Source of the DNA: Dipteris shenzhenensis
Taxonomy: Eukaryota > Polypodiophyta > Polypodiopsida > Gleicheniales
NCBI GenBank assembly: GCA_047967505.1
Contig: CM106539.1
Reading direction: 5' to 3' (one strand)
DNA length: 64,000 nucleotides
The position numbers and the translations under genes are program-made. Under the pieces are notes generated by a model, which saw only the letters and a program-made list of their open reading frames with translations, did no database searches and had not been told where the DNA came from. Shown here piece by piece: positions 1 through 11,608 of the stretch (its first letter is position 1; every line of letters begins with the position of its first letter).

Positions 1-190
1 TGAGTCTCTCTCTCTCTCTCTCTCTCTCTCTAACTCACTCACTCACTCACTCACTCACACACATATGTGCACGTGCATCTGCACACACGTGCATGCATGT
101 GCGTGCATGCCTCACACACACACTCACTCACACAGTCAAATGCAAATGCACGCACACACTCTCACAGTCACACTCACTCACATGCTTTTT
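1..190. repeat. Microsatellite cluster (TC)n, (TCAC)n, (CA)-rich
   Basis: A TC dinucleotide run (about 7-31) passes into a TCAC tetranucleotide run (about 33-57) and then into CA-rich sequence up to about 190. Short open frames here are rich in His, Thr and Cys and are only translations of the repeat. Confidence 0.95.
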
Positions 191-1540
191 TACACCTTAC
201 ACATTCACACTTACACAAATGCCCAAGAACTCTTCCTAGCTCCATGTATGGCATGCTTACTCACAACCTAGCCATGCCTTCTAATGCCACCCTTGCATGC
301 TTCAATCTCCTCTCCCTTTCTTAAACAGTGGGTGCCCTTGCACACTTCTACCTCCTCACTGCTACGGTACTAATGGTTTCTTTCTCTCTATTCCACTAAT
401 ATTCTCGACCTTTACCAGCTCTTCTCCCCCCTTCTTCTGGTTGGCCAGCCCGCTATGGAACTTTCCATTATGCTAAGCCCCAACTTTACTTCTCACCCTG
501 CAGTCTTTTGCCTTCCCTCAACTGCATCCCCTCACAAACTCTTTGTCTAAGGTGATCACGGTGGCCTTTCTTCTACTGCATCAACTATGCAAAACTATTG
601 CACAACCAACTGTCACTCTAAGGTTCTCCGCTCTCTTGTTTTTGCAAGTACTGCAAGGTCCCTTCTCAACTCATGGCTCCTACTTTTCCTGCTGATGTGT
701 CCACTTTGCCTACCTTCTTTACTACTCCTTGGACTCTTTGTTGACCACCCTGATCCCTCATAAGTTGACCACCCTGATCCCTCATAACCTTCAAAATTTC
801 TCCTAGCGGTCTTGTGATGCTGCCTCCATTCTCTCATTACGTTTGAGTTGGCTTCCTCCTTAGCTTCCTTCGGTTAGGTAGTGGCCAACTGGTATGGCAA
901 CTTTAGTTCCACTACAGCTGCATCCTCTCGCCCCTATGCTCTTTTGCAATGTTATCATCACTATGGTCTCTTATCCATAGCTATGAAAACCATTTGTGTA
1001 TGTGTATGTAATTATATATGTATGTATGTATGTATGCATACACATTTTCATGTATATTTGAATGTAGCTACATGTTTATTTACTTGCACCCATTTATATT
1101 GTTACATACATTTAATTGTTATTCCCTCTAATTTTTTCCTTTTGCAACCCATAGTACGTATGAGTCCCCCGAACTTTTTGTTTGCATTTCTTTCTTGTAA
1201 AAGTTAATAAATCGATTGCTTATTCTTCTTAATAGTTATTCATGCAATTAAGTGCTTATTTTCCCTTCACTAATTCAATTCATATCTTCAAATGAATTTC
1301 TTCATTTATTTCTTCTAATCAAATTAATCTATTTTTCCCCCTTTATTCAAAGTAATTTAGTATATGCTTAACTTATTCAAAGGGATTATCTTATATGAAT
1401 AATTTATTGATTTGTTTGATTGTGTCTAAATAAAGATGAAAGAGATTACGTTTTTCTCACAATGGTGTGGACTACCTCCCTTGTAATGCTTCACATAAAG
1501 ATGTGGATCGTTCCTTGGTCTACTTTATTTGATAATTTTT
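191..1540. other. No gene recognised; short duplications only
   Basis: AT-rich to pyrimidine-rich sequence with no recognisable protein. It holds a perfect 24-bp tandem duplication (740-763 and 764-787, starting GTTGACCACCC) and a short TATG run near 1017-1036. Confidence 0.6.
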
Positions 1541-1550
1541 TGTGTTCGAG

Positions 1551-1722
1551 AATGGGTGTGGAGTACCCCCTTATTAATATTTTTTTTTCACACATTGGAA
1601 TCTGGAAGGTTGCTCTTGTTCAATATAGTAATAGAGTATAGAGTATAGGTAACTTGTTTGGTAATGGGTGCGGAATACCCCCCTGATTTTTTTTTTTGGA
1701 CACATTGGAATCTAGAAGATTG
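1551..1722 (+). repeat. Imperfect direct repeat, unit about 61 bp, period 111 bp
   Basis: Positions 1551-1613 and 1662-1722 share the order AATGGGTG, GGA, TACCCCC, a T-run, then ACACATTGGAATCT and GAAG. The poly-T part differs in length. No function is seen. Confidence 0.75.
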
Positions 1723-2049
1723 GAATAACAAGCCAGGGAGCACAAGCTTTACCTCTCTACCCAAATCACGCTTGTCCTAACAAATGGCTTATTTGGATGG
1801 TGGATTTAAGGCCTTCTTTTGGCATGGTCACCCTGACATCCATATGGAACCTTTGGGCTTCACAAAGAAATCTTATTTTAAGGTAGACTTTCAAGATCCT
1901 CTTCATTATCCCATTCTTAAATCTATGAGATTTATACATGGGATGATAATTACACATGGAAATTAATCTAAGAGCATCAAGATTTGACCAGGGAAGCTAT
2001 GCAAAAATGAGGTGATGTTGTCAGCACCAATCCACTAAATACTCCTAAA

Positions 2050-2290
2050 GCTATGAAATCTTGTACATGGGAGGATAGTTGCAATAATCATTGTATACAA
2101 CAGCCCAAATCAAAAACGACAATCCTAATCCAAAACCTTCAATTGCTAATACAATTAATCCCAACAAACACTCCAACATATATCTTGGGAGACTTCAACA
2201 TTGACTACAACATCAACATATCAACAAACAAAAGCTTCAACAATTCATGGACACAACCAAAATGTAACAAATCATTCTAACATTGACAAC
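2050..2290 (+). pseudogene. Endonuclease/exonuclease/phosphatase (EEP)-like fragment
   Basis: The plus frame at 2053-2280 reads a Gln-Pro-Lys segment, a run of alternating Leu/Ile helix positions, and then T-Y-I-L-G-D-F-N-I-D (about 2178-2207). The (I/V)LGDFN(I/V)D motif with a preceding 'LL..LI...P' helix is characteristic of APE-type endonucleases in non-LTR retrotransposons and in some endonuclease-bearing Helitrons. The rest of the domain is not seen, and sequence on both sides drifts into stops, so this is a relic. It lies 1.4 kb from the antisense Helitron-type helicase relic but on the opposite strand, so a common origin is only possible. A chance match is not excluded. Confidence 0.4.
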
Positions 2291-3264
2291 AACCCATGGC
2301 TCCATGCCTTTTCATCCTTAGGGAGCCATAAAGCTTCTCCTTCCCTAGTGGTTGGTTTCTTTTCTTTTCCATTAGCCACATTCTAGATCCCCTTTTTCAT
2401 GAGAATAAACTTTAGTTTGGTCTGCCAAGTATGAAAACCATCTCCCTCAAACTTATCTATCTTGACTTTGGAGGCCATAAGGAATGTCTTACCACTGATG
2501 TGGCAGTGTCTATTCCCATACAATGCCACTCAAACAAGTATGACTATGCAATCATCCCCATAAAAATAAACGACAATGAGACTTGGAGATTTCATAGAGC
2601 TAAATAATGCTAAGTCAAAACACTGATTTGACAGTTCAGCAAACTAAAATAGATATAAAACTAAAATTTGATTGGTCAATGAATAGTAAAAGTCAAACTT
2701 TGACTAAGATTTTTGAATTTTCCCCAAAACGAGAGATTCTTAGTTGTAGGCCAAAATTGTGGAGGTAGAGAGTAGAAAACAAGGGACTTTTGGAAGCAAA
2801 TGAAAGCCTAAATACCATAGAAGATTCACCAGAGAAGAATTGTGCAATCTTGCATCACGTCGCCCAGCATTACACAGTGAATTTTGATTGTAAAATCGAT
2901 GAGTGTGGCCCAAATACTTCACCAACAAAGACAAAATTCCATCAAGAGGTAGCCCTTAGGGTCGCCCAACCTCCTGTAAGAGGAATTTGAGAATGGTTTA
3001 GGTATGCAACCAGCATTGCAAAAATACCACCATGAAGAAGAGGAAGCGACACATGAAATCGGCAACAATTTGGGGAGATACCTCTGGTTATAAAAGTCAC
3101 CCAAACATGAGCAATATCTAGCTTGAAGGATTCCTCAATCCATCAGTCGGATGCTGAGTATTTCCTGTTGCAAAATCGTGGGCAAAGGGAAAGACTCCAT
3201 GGAAGAGAGAAAGAAGCTTGGTAGGGAAGATGATGATGTGACTAAAGGAGGCTCAAGCAGGGAA

Positions 3265-3537
3265 GTATGGCTCTGATACCACATGATGGAACAATAGCAA
3301 GGGATCAACAAATGAAGCAAAGACAGTAGTTTATTCAAGAGTGGAGAGGCCCTTATAAGGGCAACTGATACAATGCATGTGCCCCAAAGGAGAGCATCTC
3401 TAGATCCACAAATCACTCCACTGATTTCTCAATCACACCTAATAGAACCTTCTACCACCTAACTAGTCACACTAACCACCATGTGGTCACATACAAACTC
3501 ACACAAACCTTGGTCCCCCGTGGTACACCCCATTACA
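3265..3537 (-). mobile_element. Short LTR-like block with adjacent tRNA-Met-type primer site
   Basis: Read on the minus strand, TGGTATCAGAGCCATAC (3281-3265) matches the initiator tRNA-Met primer-binding site used by many plant LTR elements. Just upstream of it on that strand lies a 254-bp block, 3284-3537, that starts TGTAATGG, ends CATCA and contains a CTTATAAGG TATA-like word. The small LTR size would suit a TRIM-type element. No second LTR, coding sequence or target duplication was found. Confidence 0.4.
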
Positions 3538-3689
3538 TCAATTTGTCCTTCAAGAAGTATGCATTGTTTATAATGAGTAGGCCTTTGTATGTTTGAGTAC
3601 CAATTCTTATCTTTTTAAGGATCTAAAGACATGGTTTTTTTTGTTGATGAATTGTGTTTTGTAAGTTGTAGAAGTGAATGTGTGTTTTC

Positions 3690-5165
3690 TAGATTGAGAC
3701 AGTCATGTTGGATGATTTGCTTTGTTCAAGGAAAATCCACGAATCTTTAGTCGAACTTGCTTGGCACAAGTCACCACATAAAATCACATCCATACTACCG
3801 ATTGGTGCTTGGTGGTTATGTTTTATTTCATGCTTTCACATGTTTGCTGCATGGAATGTGTTTAATCCACCAAGGAGACTTCATCAATGACAATGAGCTC
3901 GACTTATTTGTACCATGCATGTGGATGTCATTAACAGTAGATGCAATGCTGCATGTATTATAGTCCCCCCAACGTTGAGTGCTACTTTACCAGTGTATGC
4001 TAGTAGTGGTACTCATGGTAAGGTAATGTCGTTGGTTGGAATGTGCGAGCAGAAGCAAAGAAATGCTTTGATTATTAATAGCAATGTGAAGGTCTTGCCT
4101 ATGCCAACATTTCTTAAAAGATAAAAGTGGATGGGTTGTTTAGGGTTAAGCCATTTTTAAAATATTATGTCCTCAAGAATAATGTGTTGTTCAACACTCA
4201 TTTTGCGGAGCTTGTCATAGTACAAACTAGTGTATGCTCGTAGTAGTACTCATGGTAAGGGAATGTCAATGCTTCAACTATTGATAGCAATGTCAAGGTC
4301 TTGCCTATGCCAGCATTTCCTGAAAAAAGTAAGTGAATGTGTTGTTCAAGGTTGAGCAATTTTTTTAAGATTATGTCCTCAAGAATAATGTGTTGTTCAG
4401 CGCTCATTTTGCAGACCTTGTCATAGTACAAATTCTTTGCTGAGATTTTGCAGGTTGACTTTGTTATGAAGTTTGGTGTTTGTTTATTTGATTGTATGTC
4501 CATCTCATTGCCTAGGTCAAATTTCTTAGATATTGGTCTTGATACTAAGTTTGTGGACATTGATCGTGTGTTTGAGGATCTATTCTTTGCGATGTTTGCA
4601 TATGATGATATTTTGTTATATCTCTCATGATTATGGTCAATAATGTCTTTGTGTAAATTGTACATGTCATGCCAAGAAGGACAATGTTCATTTAGTCTCT
4701 GTTCAGTGTTTTAAAATGGGAGAAATAGTAGGCAAAGATCTCTGTAATGTTGCTCAGGGGTAGTTGTTAAATCTGACAATTTTGCCTCTTTTCTTTTCGC
4801 TCTTTTGCCTCTCATGTATAGTGTGCTAGCTTGTAAATGTTGCAAGGCATTTTGATTATAATGATGGTTTGTGCTTTAAGTATTTCTTGATTATGTCATC
4901 AAAGAAGATGTATGTATTTCTTGGATCCATCTTCTCAAGCTCAACTCTTCATCATAGAAGTAGCATTCAATCTTCGGGAGGGCTTGTGTTGATTGTTGAT
5001 GTAGATGAATTCTCTACTAGTTGTTGTTAATGGAAAGGACAAGCATAAGTAAACTACTTGTTGAGAGCTTATGTGTTGTGTGTTCAGTATAGTGTTTTTT
5101 ATGTTTTGAATATGTTCATTCACTATAGCATTTGTTTGTAATCTTTGTGTGAGAGCATTATCCAA
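3690..5165 (-). pseudogene. Helitron-type Pif1 family DNA helicase relic
   Basis: On the minus strand I see, in order: a segment resembling the Helitron motif 'LPLT..SREFVFIN...R' (about 5060-4985); a K-Y-L-K-H-K-P-S-L stretch with T-S-W-Y (about 4900-4800); a Walker A motif G-N-A-G-I-G-K-T (about 4320-4297); a second Walker A copy V-G-I-G-K-T followed by L-L-A-Y-T-G-K-V-A-L-N-V-G-G; a Walker B-like L-I-V-I-D-E-V-S-L-V (about 3895-3866); and I-L-C-G-D-L-C-Q-A with D-S-W-I-F-L. This is the motif order of Pif1-like helicases of rolling-circle Helitron transposons. Stops, frameshifts and an internal duplication across the Walker A region show it is dead. No Rep nuclease domain or Helitron terminus was identified, so only the helicase half is claimed. 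Confidence 0.75.
3993..4432 (-). repeat. Tandem duplication (237 + about 203 bp) over the helicase Walker A region
   Basis: 3993-4229 and 4230-4432 are diverged tandem copies. Both run from GTGTATGCT through AGGTCTTGCCTATGCC to CTTGTCATAGTACAAA. Each encodes the same ATP-binding loop on the minus strand, so the Walker A segment of the helicase relic is present twice. Confidence 0.85.
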
Positions 5166-5199
5166 TGAAACAAATTAAATAGAACTCATCCAATGAATT

Positions 5200-5275
5200 G
5201 TTTAAATGGAAGGATTGGTGGTTTTGTGTGTCTATCAACGAGACATGGAAAGATATCAAGACAAAGAACAAGGAA
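5200..5275 (+). pseudogene. Detached fragment of the palindromic transposon's transposase 3' end
   Basis: 5200-5272 closely matches 15,206-15,278, the last coding part of the left transposase, including the words GGAAGGATTGGTGGTTTT and ATCAAGACAAAGAACA. Homology stops on both sides. It shows that the same transposon family, or a truncated copy, has been elsewhere in this region. Confidence 0.8.
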
Positions 5276-5299
5276 TACATGCAACTTGACAAATGAGTC

Positions 5300-6220
5300 C
5301 ACTATTGTGGATGCATCAACTTATCAAAAGAGCTTATCAAATGATCCCATCATGGTGGATGCATGCAATGAAGGGGCGATTGGTGAACTTATCAAATGAT
5401 CCCACTATGGTGGATGCATGCATGGAAGGGATACATGAACTTATCAAATGATCCCACATTGTTATGGGTCTATGCAAGTGAAATCTGGGTGTCTGGATCA
5501 GTGACATGGCAATACCTCAATAAGAACTTCCTAAACCCGAAGCCCAAGTTGGTCACAAGGAGTATAGTGACATGTTGCATTTTTGCACAATATGCTTATT
5601 GTAGCTGGGGATGTGTCAAAAGATGACGATTGCTCTGACGGACCACATGATCAGGATATGTGCCATCGAGCAGTTGAACCCATTGTTCATGCTCTTGTAG
5701 GGCTGTAGCAACTCGGGCAAGTGCACAACAAGATGATAAATGAATGATCCCCTATTTTGATGGGTGTATGCATGCAAGGAAGGAATACATGAAACTCAAC
5801 AAATGATTCTACTATGGTGGGTGCATGAACTTATCAAAAGAGCTTATGATCATACTATGGTGAATGCATGAAAGTTGCGATACATGAACTTATCGAATGA
5901 TCCCACATTTTGGTGGGTCTATGCAAGGGAAGTCATGGTGTATGCATCTGTGAAATGAAGATAAGTTGGCATGAACTTATTAAATGATCACACTATGGTG
6001 GATGCATGCAAGGAAGGGATCCATGAACTTATTAAATGATCCCACTATGGTGGATGCATGCATGGAAGGGATACATGAACTTATCAAATGATTCGACATT
6101 TAGGGTGGGTCTATGCAAGGGAAATCTTGGGTATATGTATCGGTGACATGAAGGTAAGTCTTCGATGAACTTATTAAATGATCCCACTAAGGTGGATGCA
6201 TGCAAAGAAGCTACGATACA
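5300..6220 (+). repeat. Degenerate minisatellite, unit about 60-70 bp
   Basis: Words such as CTTATCAAATGATCCCACTA, TGGTGGATGCATGCA and AAGGGATACATGAA recur about ten times with varying spacing, interrupted by a unique segment at about 5,500-5,740. Open frames here encode only translations of the repeat. Confidence 0.8.
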
Positions 6221-7023
6221 ATAAAAGCTATTGCTACTTTGTATGTTGTTTTGGTTTTCTGTTTGTTTGTTGACTTCATCATCTAAATGCATTGTTCACC
6301 ATTTGTTGGTGGTAATCTTCATAAAATAAAATAACTTTGAAGGGAGAGAATATCAAATTTGAGTATGGTCTCTCAATGTTCAATGTGATTTTAGGTGGTT
6401 TGTAAAAAGATTTGTCCATCCTGACGTGATAAAGTTTAAGCCATGCATATCCAAGTTTCAACTTCTTCTTAGAGTAAGGTACACACCTTATATCAAGAAG
6501 TTAGAACATAACTCACTCTATTGAGAAACTATAAATGTTTTTACTGCTTAATAACAAAATAGCCTTTCTTAATTCAAAGTATCTCCCCCCCATGTCAACC
6601 TTTAAGGGCCTGAAATAGAGGTTTCACTTGGTGAAACTGAAATGGTTTTAGGCATTTCATTGAAATGGGTTTCTGACCCCTCTGAAATGGTTGCTCATAA
6701 CTTCTGATCCAATGGAATTGAATCCCAAGGTCTTCCGCTAACTTCTGGGAAGGATACTTGCATTAAATAGTAACATTGAAATTAGCATTGATGCCAACAT
6801 TTGGCAAGCTTTTGAAATGCTCTAGGATTGTCTATACTAGTAGTTGTTTTGAATGATGCGATAAATGTTTGTATTGGCTTTGGTAAGTATATATATCAAT
6901 AGGTTTTTGGATAAAAATATTATGGTTAGGGAGTTGGTCCATGTATATCTAATGAATTTTGGTCCATGTATACAATGCATCTAGCATCATATAATCGGTG
7001 TGCAGATTTGAGTGATAGCCATT

Positions 7024-7177
7024 TATCTTTGATGAACTTTTCATCGGCAAATCCCAAACACCACTTCGCATGGCATGTGCGATTCTTTCTTTTCACCCCA
7101 TTTTGAAAGTTACTAAACTGGCATATCTTTGAAGAACTTTTCATCGGCAAATCCCAAACACCACTTCGCATGGCATG
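7024..7177 (+). repeat. Direct repeat of 54 bp with a 100-bp period
   Basis: 7024-7077 and 7124-7177 are almost identical (TATCTTTGA, GAACTTTTCATCGGCAAATC, CACCACTTCGCATGGCATG). Confidence 0.9.
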
Positions 7178-7380
7178 CCATTTAGAATCACGTACTTTCT
7201 AATGGCTTGTACTTTTTTCTTATTAATATGGACGTCATCAAGAGATATGATACACCCAAGATTAAATACAGGGAGCTTTCAGAATATCACTTAATTGTAG
7301 CATTGAAATGTCTAATATATTTAGAGATGTTAGGTGTCCTTCCAATGATCTGGTATACCATCGAGTATGACCTTCGAAAG

Positions 7381-7502
7381 GTTTGTTTAATGGTACTTGG
7401 GTTGAAGGGGAAGGGTTAAAAGGGTAAAGAGCATGGGAAGGGTTTGTTTGATGGTACTTGGGTTGAAGCGGAAGGTTAAAGGGGGAAGGCGCCAAAATGA
7501 AA
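7381..7502 (+). repeat. Tandem duplication, unit about 61 bp
   Basis: Units begin GTTTGTTTAATGGTACTTGG at 7381 and GTTTGTTTGATGGTACTTGG at 7442, and continue through purine-rich GGTTGAAG(G/C)GGAAGG. Confidence 0.9.
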
Positions 7503-8344
7503 AAAATCCCCCCCAAATGTTTCCTTTGCCTGCGGTCCACCTTCAAACGGCTCCTCAATGGTGCTTACCTGTGCTTTCTATGCCCTCATCCCTGCTTTGT
7601 ACTCTCCCTAAACATGGCACGCCCTGGCCTGCAATATACCTGCAGCTTCCCTAATCGTGGTGACTCATTGAGTCGATGTCATACTATCAGCTCGATCGCT
7701 TCTTCTAATTAGTTCTCAAGATACATCGATCTGCAAAACTGCACAATATTGGCATTGCCGATGCTCGTGTGCACGCAGTAACGAGAGCAGCTCTCAATAT
7801 ATATATATCTGGTACTACATCGATCGGAGCAGCTGCAATACACTGTACCATGACCGCGCCAAACCTCCAGGACTGTCCAACTATTCGACCTGCAGGTAGC
7901 TAGCTCCTTGAATGGTTCCCCTAGCCTATAGCAGCTAGCTAGTGTACGTCATATATATTGTGCGCCTTAGCAGCTTTGATTCCGTCAATAATTCCGTCGA
8001 TCCGGGTGTGGCCCATGAGCAGAGCAATAGCGCAGTGCGCGCGCACCAGAAGCTTGTGTGAGCAGAGCACCTGCGAACACTCGTGAGCAGAGTTGCAGAG
8101 CAGTCTTGCAGCATTACATTAATATGGTGGAGGCCAACTCCCAATACGATTGCAGCTGTAGCGATGCGGTAATCTAGTGCAAGGTAGTAATTTCAGAACG
8201 TATATCGAGGTATTCATCATCAATCCAATGTTCCAGCATTAGAAACTATAGTTATTATAATCAACGAGCGAGTAATCCTTAAGGTGCCCACGAATCACGA
8301 TGTTGTGCCTAGCTCCCACGCCAATGATGCCACAGATGTCGATG
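7503..8344. other. No gene recognised
   Basis: Mixed-composition sequence with a few short repeats such as GTGAGCAGAG at 8,015-8,100. I see no protein family, RNA gene or clear transposon end. Confidence 0.5.
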
Positions 8345-11300
8345 CACTATGCATTATGCTCATTTTTTTCTCTCTATGCATTATGCTCTATCTCTGTCTC
8401 TCTCATATATGTATTTATATGCTCTGTCTATGTTTCTCTATGCATTATGCTCTATCTATGTTTCTATATGCATTATGCTTAATGTTTATGCCTTATGCTT
8501 CTATGAGTGCCTATGCCTATACTTCTACACTTGCCTATGTCTATGGTTTATGGTTTATGTGAATGCTTGATGTTTATGCCTATGTCTATGCTTTGTGCTT
8601 TATGTGAATGCCTATGTCTATGCATCTATGTTTATGTAAGCCTATGTCTATGCTTGCATATATCCATATGCCTATGTGAATGCCTACATGCCTACGCTTC
8701 TATGGAAATTATGCTTATGTTTCTATATGCTTTATGCTTTATGGATCTATTCCCTAAATGTTTATGAATGTCTTCTTTATGCTTTATGCCTATTCTTTAA
8801 GTTTATGTCTTTATGATTTATGCCTATTATGCTTATATTTCTATATGCCTATGCTTCTATATTTCTATATGCCTATGTCTATGCTTCTATAAGATAAGAT
8901 GTTGATTCATTTGTCTCTCGTATTCCTATGTCTATGTATGCCTATGTCTACGTATGCCTATCTATGCTTCAATATGCCTTATGCCTCTATGTTGGAAATG
9001 CCTCTATGTTTCTTTATGCTTCTATGTTTCCATATACCTATTTGATTGCCTATCCTTCTATATGCCTATGTCAATTAATAGTTCAACAATTGCTTCTATG
9101 TTTCAATATGCCTATGCTAGATGCCATTGTTTATGCTTCTATGTTTCATTTGGGAATAGTTCATTTGTCTCTCGAAGCAATTGAGGCATATAGATAATAT
9201 GTTTATGTTTGCGCATGTTTCTATATGGTTCTATATCTTTATGCTTCCATGCTATTTATGCTTTATGTTCTATATAGATCTATATGCTTCCACATCTATA
9301 TCCATATCTATATGCTTCCATATATGCCTATGCTTCTTTAGTTTTTGTTTCTATATGTCTATGCTTCTCTAGTCTATGCTTCTTTAGGCGAATGCCATTG
9401 TTACCACCAGGTTTTAGATGTAGCTCATATTGTTTCATTGGATCTATGTTTCTACTGAATTTATGCCTATGTTTCTAAATGCCTATGCTTCTTTAGTCTA
9501 TGCTTCTATGGATTTATGCTTCTTTGCCATTGATGAATGCCTATGTTTATGCTTGCCTATGTTTCTATATGCTTCTATGCTATTTATGCTATAGTCTATG
9601 CCTATGTTTCTATGGGTGTTTCTATATGTCTATGTTTCTATATGCCTATGTTTCTATATGTCTATGCTTGCTTATGTCTCTACATGCTTTATGTGAATGC
9701 TAGTATATGCTTTATGTGAATGCCTATTAAGTTTATGCTTTATGTGAATGCCTATTTGCCTATGCTTCTTTAGTCTATGCTTCTATGCCTATTTAATGAA
9801 TGCCTATGCTTCTATGCCTATCATGCTAAAGTAAACCTTTGCAATTACATGCGTGCCTTTACTTTTCCTTAATTTTAAAGTAATTTTAAAATAGGCATGT
9901 ATGCTAAGATCAGAAGAGTAGATTGGAACAAATTTAGTTTTAAAATGTATATAAATATAATGCTCGTGTTTAATTCTACGATTGTTAGAATGCTTTTGTC
10001 TTTAAATGTATAATATAAAGCTCATGTTTAAAATCTTTATGCTTTTATTTATGATTCTATGCCTATTTAATGAATGCTTTATGTGAATGTCTATGTCTAT
10101 GCATCTATGTTTATGTATGCCTATGTCTATGCTTCTATAAGTCTATATGCCTATGTGAATGCCTATATGCCTAATTCTATATGCATGTTTTATGCTTTAT
10201 GCTTTATGAATGTACTCTTTAAATGTTTATGGATGCCTTATTTATGCTTAATGCCTATCGCTATGCTTTATGTGAATGCCTATTTCTATGCTTTATGTGA
10301 ATGCCTATTTGCCTATGCTTCTTTAGTCCATGCTTCTAGATGTCTATATGCCTATGTGAATGCCTATTAGTCTATGCTTCTATGTCTATATGCCTATTAG
10401 TCTATGCTTCTATGCCTATAAAGTTTGTGCTTTATGTGAATGCCTATTTGTATGCTTTATGTGAATGCCTATTTGCCTATGCTTCTTTAGTCTATGCTTC
10501 TATATGTCTATAGGCCTATGTGAATGCCTATATGCCTAATTCTATATGCATGTTTTATGCTTTATGCTTTATGGATGTACTCTTTAAATGTTTATGGATG
10601 CCTTCTTTATGCTTAATGCCTATCGCTATGCTTTATGTGAATGCCTATTAAGTTGATGCTTTATGTGAATGCCTATTTCTATGCTTTATGTGAATGCCTA
10701 TTTGCCTATGCTTCTTTAGTCTATGCTTCTATATGTCTATATGCCTATGTGAATGCCTATTAGTCTATGCTTCTTTAGTCTATGCTTCTATGTCTATATG
10801 CCTATTAGTCTATGCTTCTATGCCTATTAAGTTTATGCTTTATGTGAATGCCTATTTCTATGCTTTATGTGAATGCCTATTTGCCTATGCTTCTTTAGTC
10901 TATGCTTTATGCTTTATGGATATACTCTTTAAATGTTTATGGATGCCTTCTTTGCCATTGATGAATGCCTAGGTTTATGCTTGCCTATGTTTCTACATGC
11001 TTCTATGCTATTTATGTTGTAGTCTATGCCTTTGTTTCTATTGGTGTTTCTATAGTCTATGCCTATGTTTCTATTGGTGTTTCTATATGTCTATGTTATT
11101 TTTCGTGCCTATGTGAATGCCATTGTTTGTGCTTCTATGTTTCATTGGGTTTATGCCTTGTCTATATGGTATGGCAATATTTCTTTTATTTGCTTATGGT
11201 ATGGCAGTTTCATTTTTACGTTATGATATGCTATGCACTTATGCTATGCTAGACACGTATCTATGGTTCTATGTGTGGGAGCTAAGTACCAGAAGTGACA
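8345..11300 (+). repeat. About 3 kb degenerate TATGCCTATG-type array with higher-order units
   Basis: The stretch is built from short words (TATGCC, TATGCTTCTATA, GTGAATGCC, TTTATGCTT) on one strand, with a less repetitive gap at about 9,830-10,030. A larger unit containing ATTCTATATGCATGTTTTATG and CTCTTTAAATGTTTATGGATG occurs near 10,170 and 10,530 (about 360-bp period) and partly again near 10,910. Several long open frames rich in Tyr, Ala, Cys and Met run through it, but they exist because the repeat lacks stops. The part at 8947-9247 is mirrored at 25,548-25,848, so the array edge belongs to the palindrome. CACTA elements often carry repetitive subterminal regions, so this array may be the transposon's 5' region. 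Confidence 0.9.
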
Positions 11301-11608
11301 AAATCTCATGGGTATAGTCCTTCTTTATCCATGGAGTGGTTGCTAGGGTGTGCATTTGCATGGCCTACAACGGCTTACCTACGGTTTTACCATGGGTGAG
11401 GTTGCTTTGATGATATCTGTTGGGAGGCCGTCTATACGGCTGGCACTAGTTGCCCATACTTAGGACCCTACTATGTGTTTTTATTTTAAATGTGTTTATA
11501 CATGTTTATAAATGCTATGTCTCTATGCTTGTGATGGACTTTCTTGAGCTTATGTAAGTGTTTGTTCTCTAGGGTGTTTTATTTATGATTTCATGTGCCT
11601 TATTCCAG

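Noticed and set aside
5300-6220. Regularly spaced repeats that might suggest a CRISPR array
   Set aside because: Spacing is irregular, units are diverged, spacers are not unique, and the context is a plant genome; a minisatellite.
8284-11252. Several open frames of 60-98 codons rich in Tyr, Ala, Cys and Leu
   Set aside because: They are translations of the short-word array; the composition follows the repeat in every frame, with no domain.
11585-11608. Transposase start at the first ATG (11,585)
   Set aside because: A strong acceptor (TTATTCCAG) falls just before the ATG at 11,609, and the eight codons between look like intron sequence.
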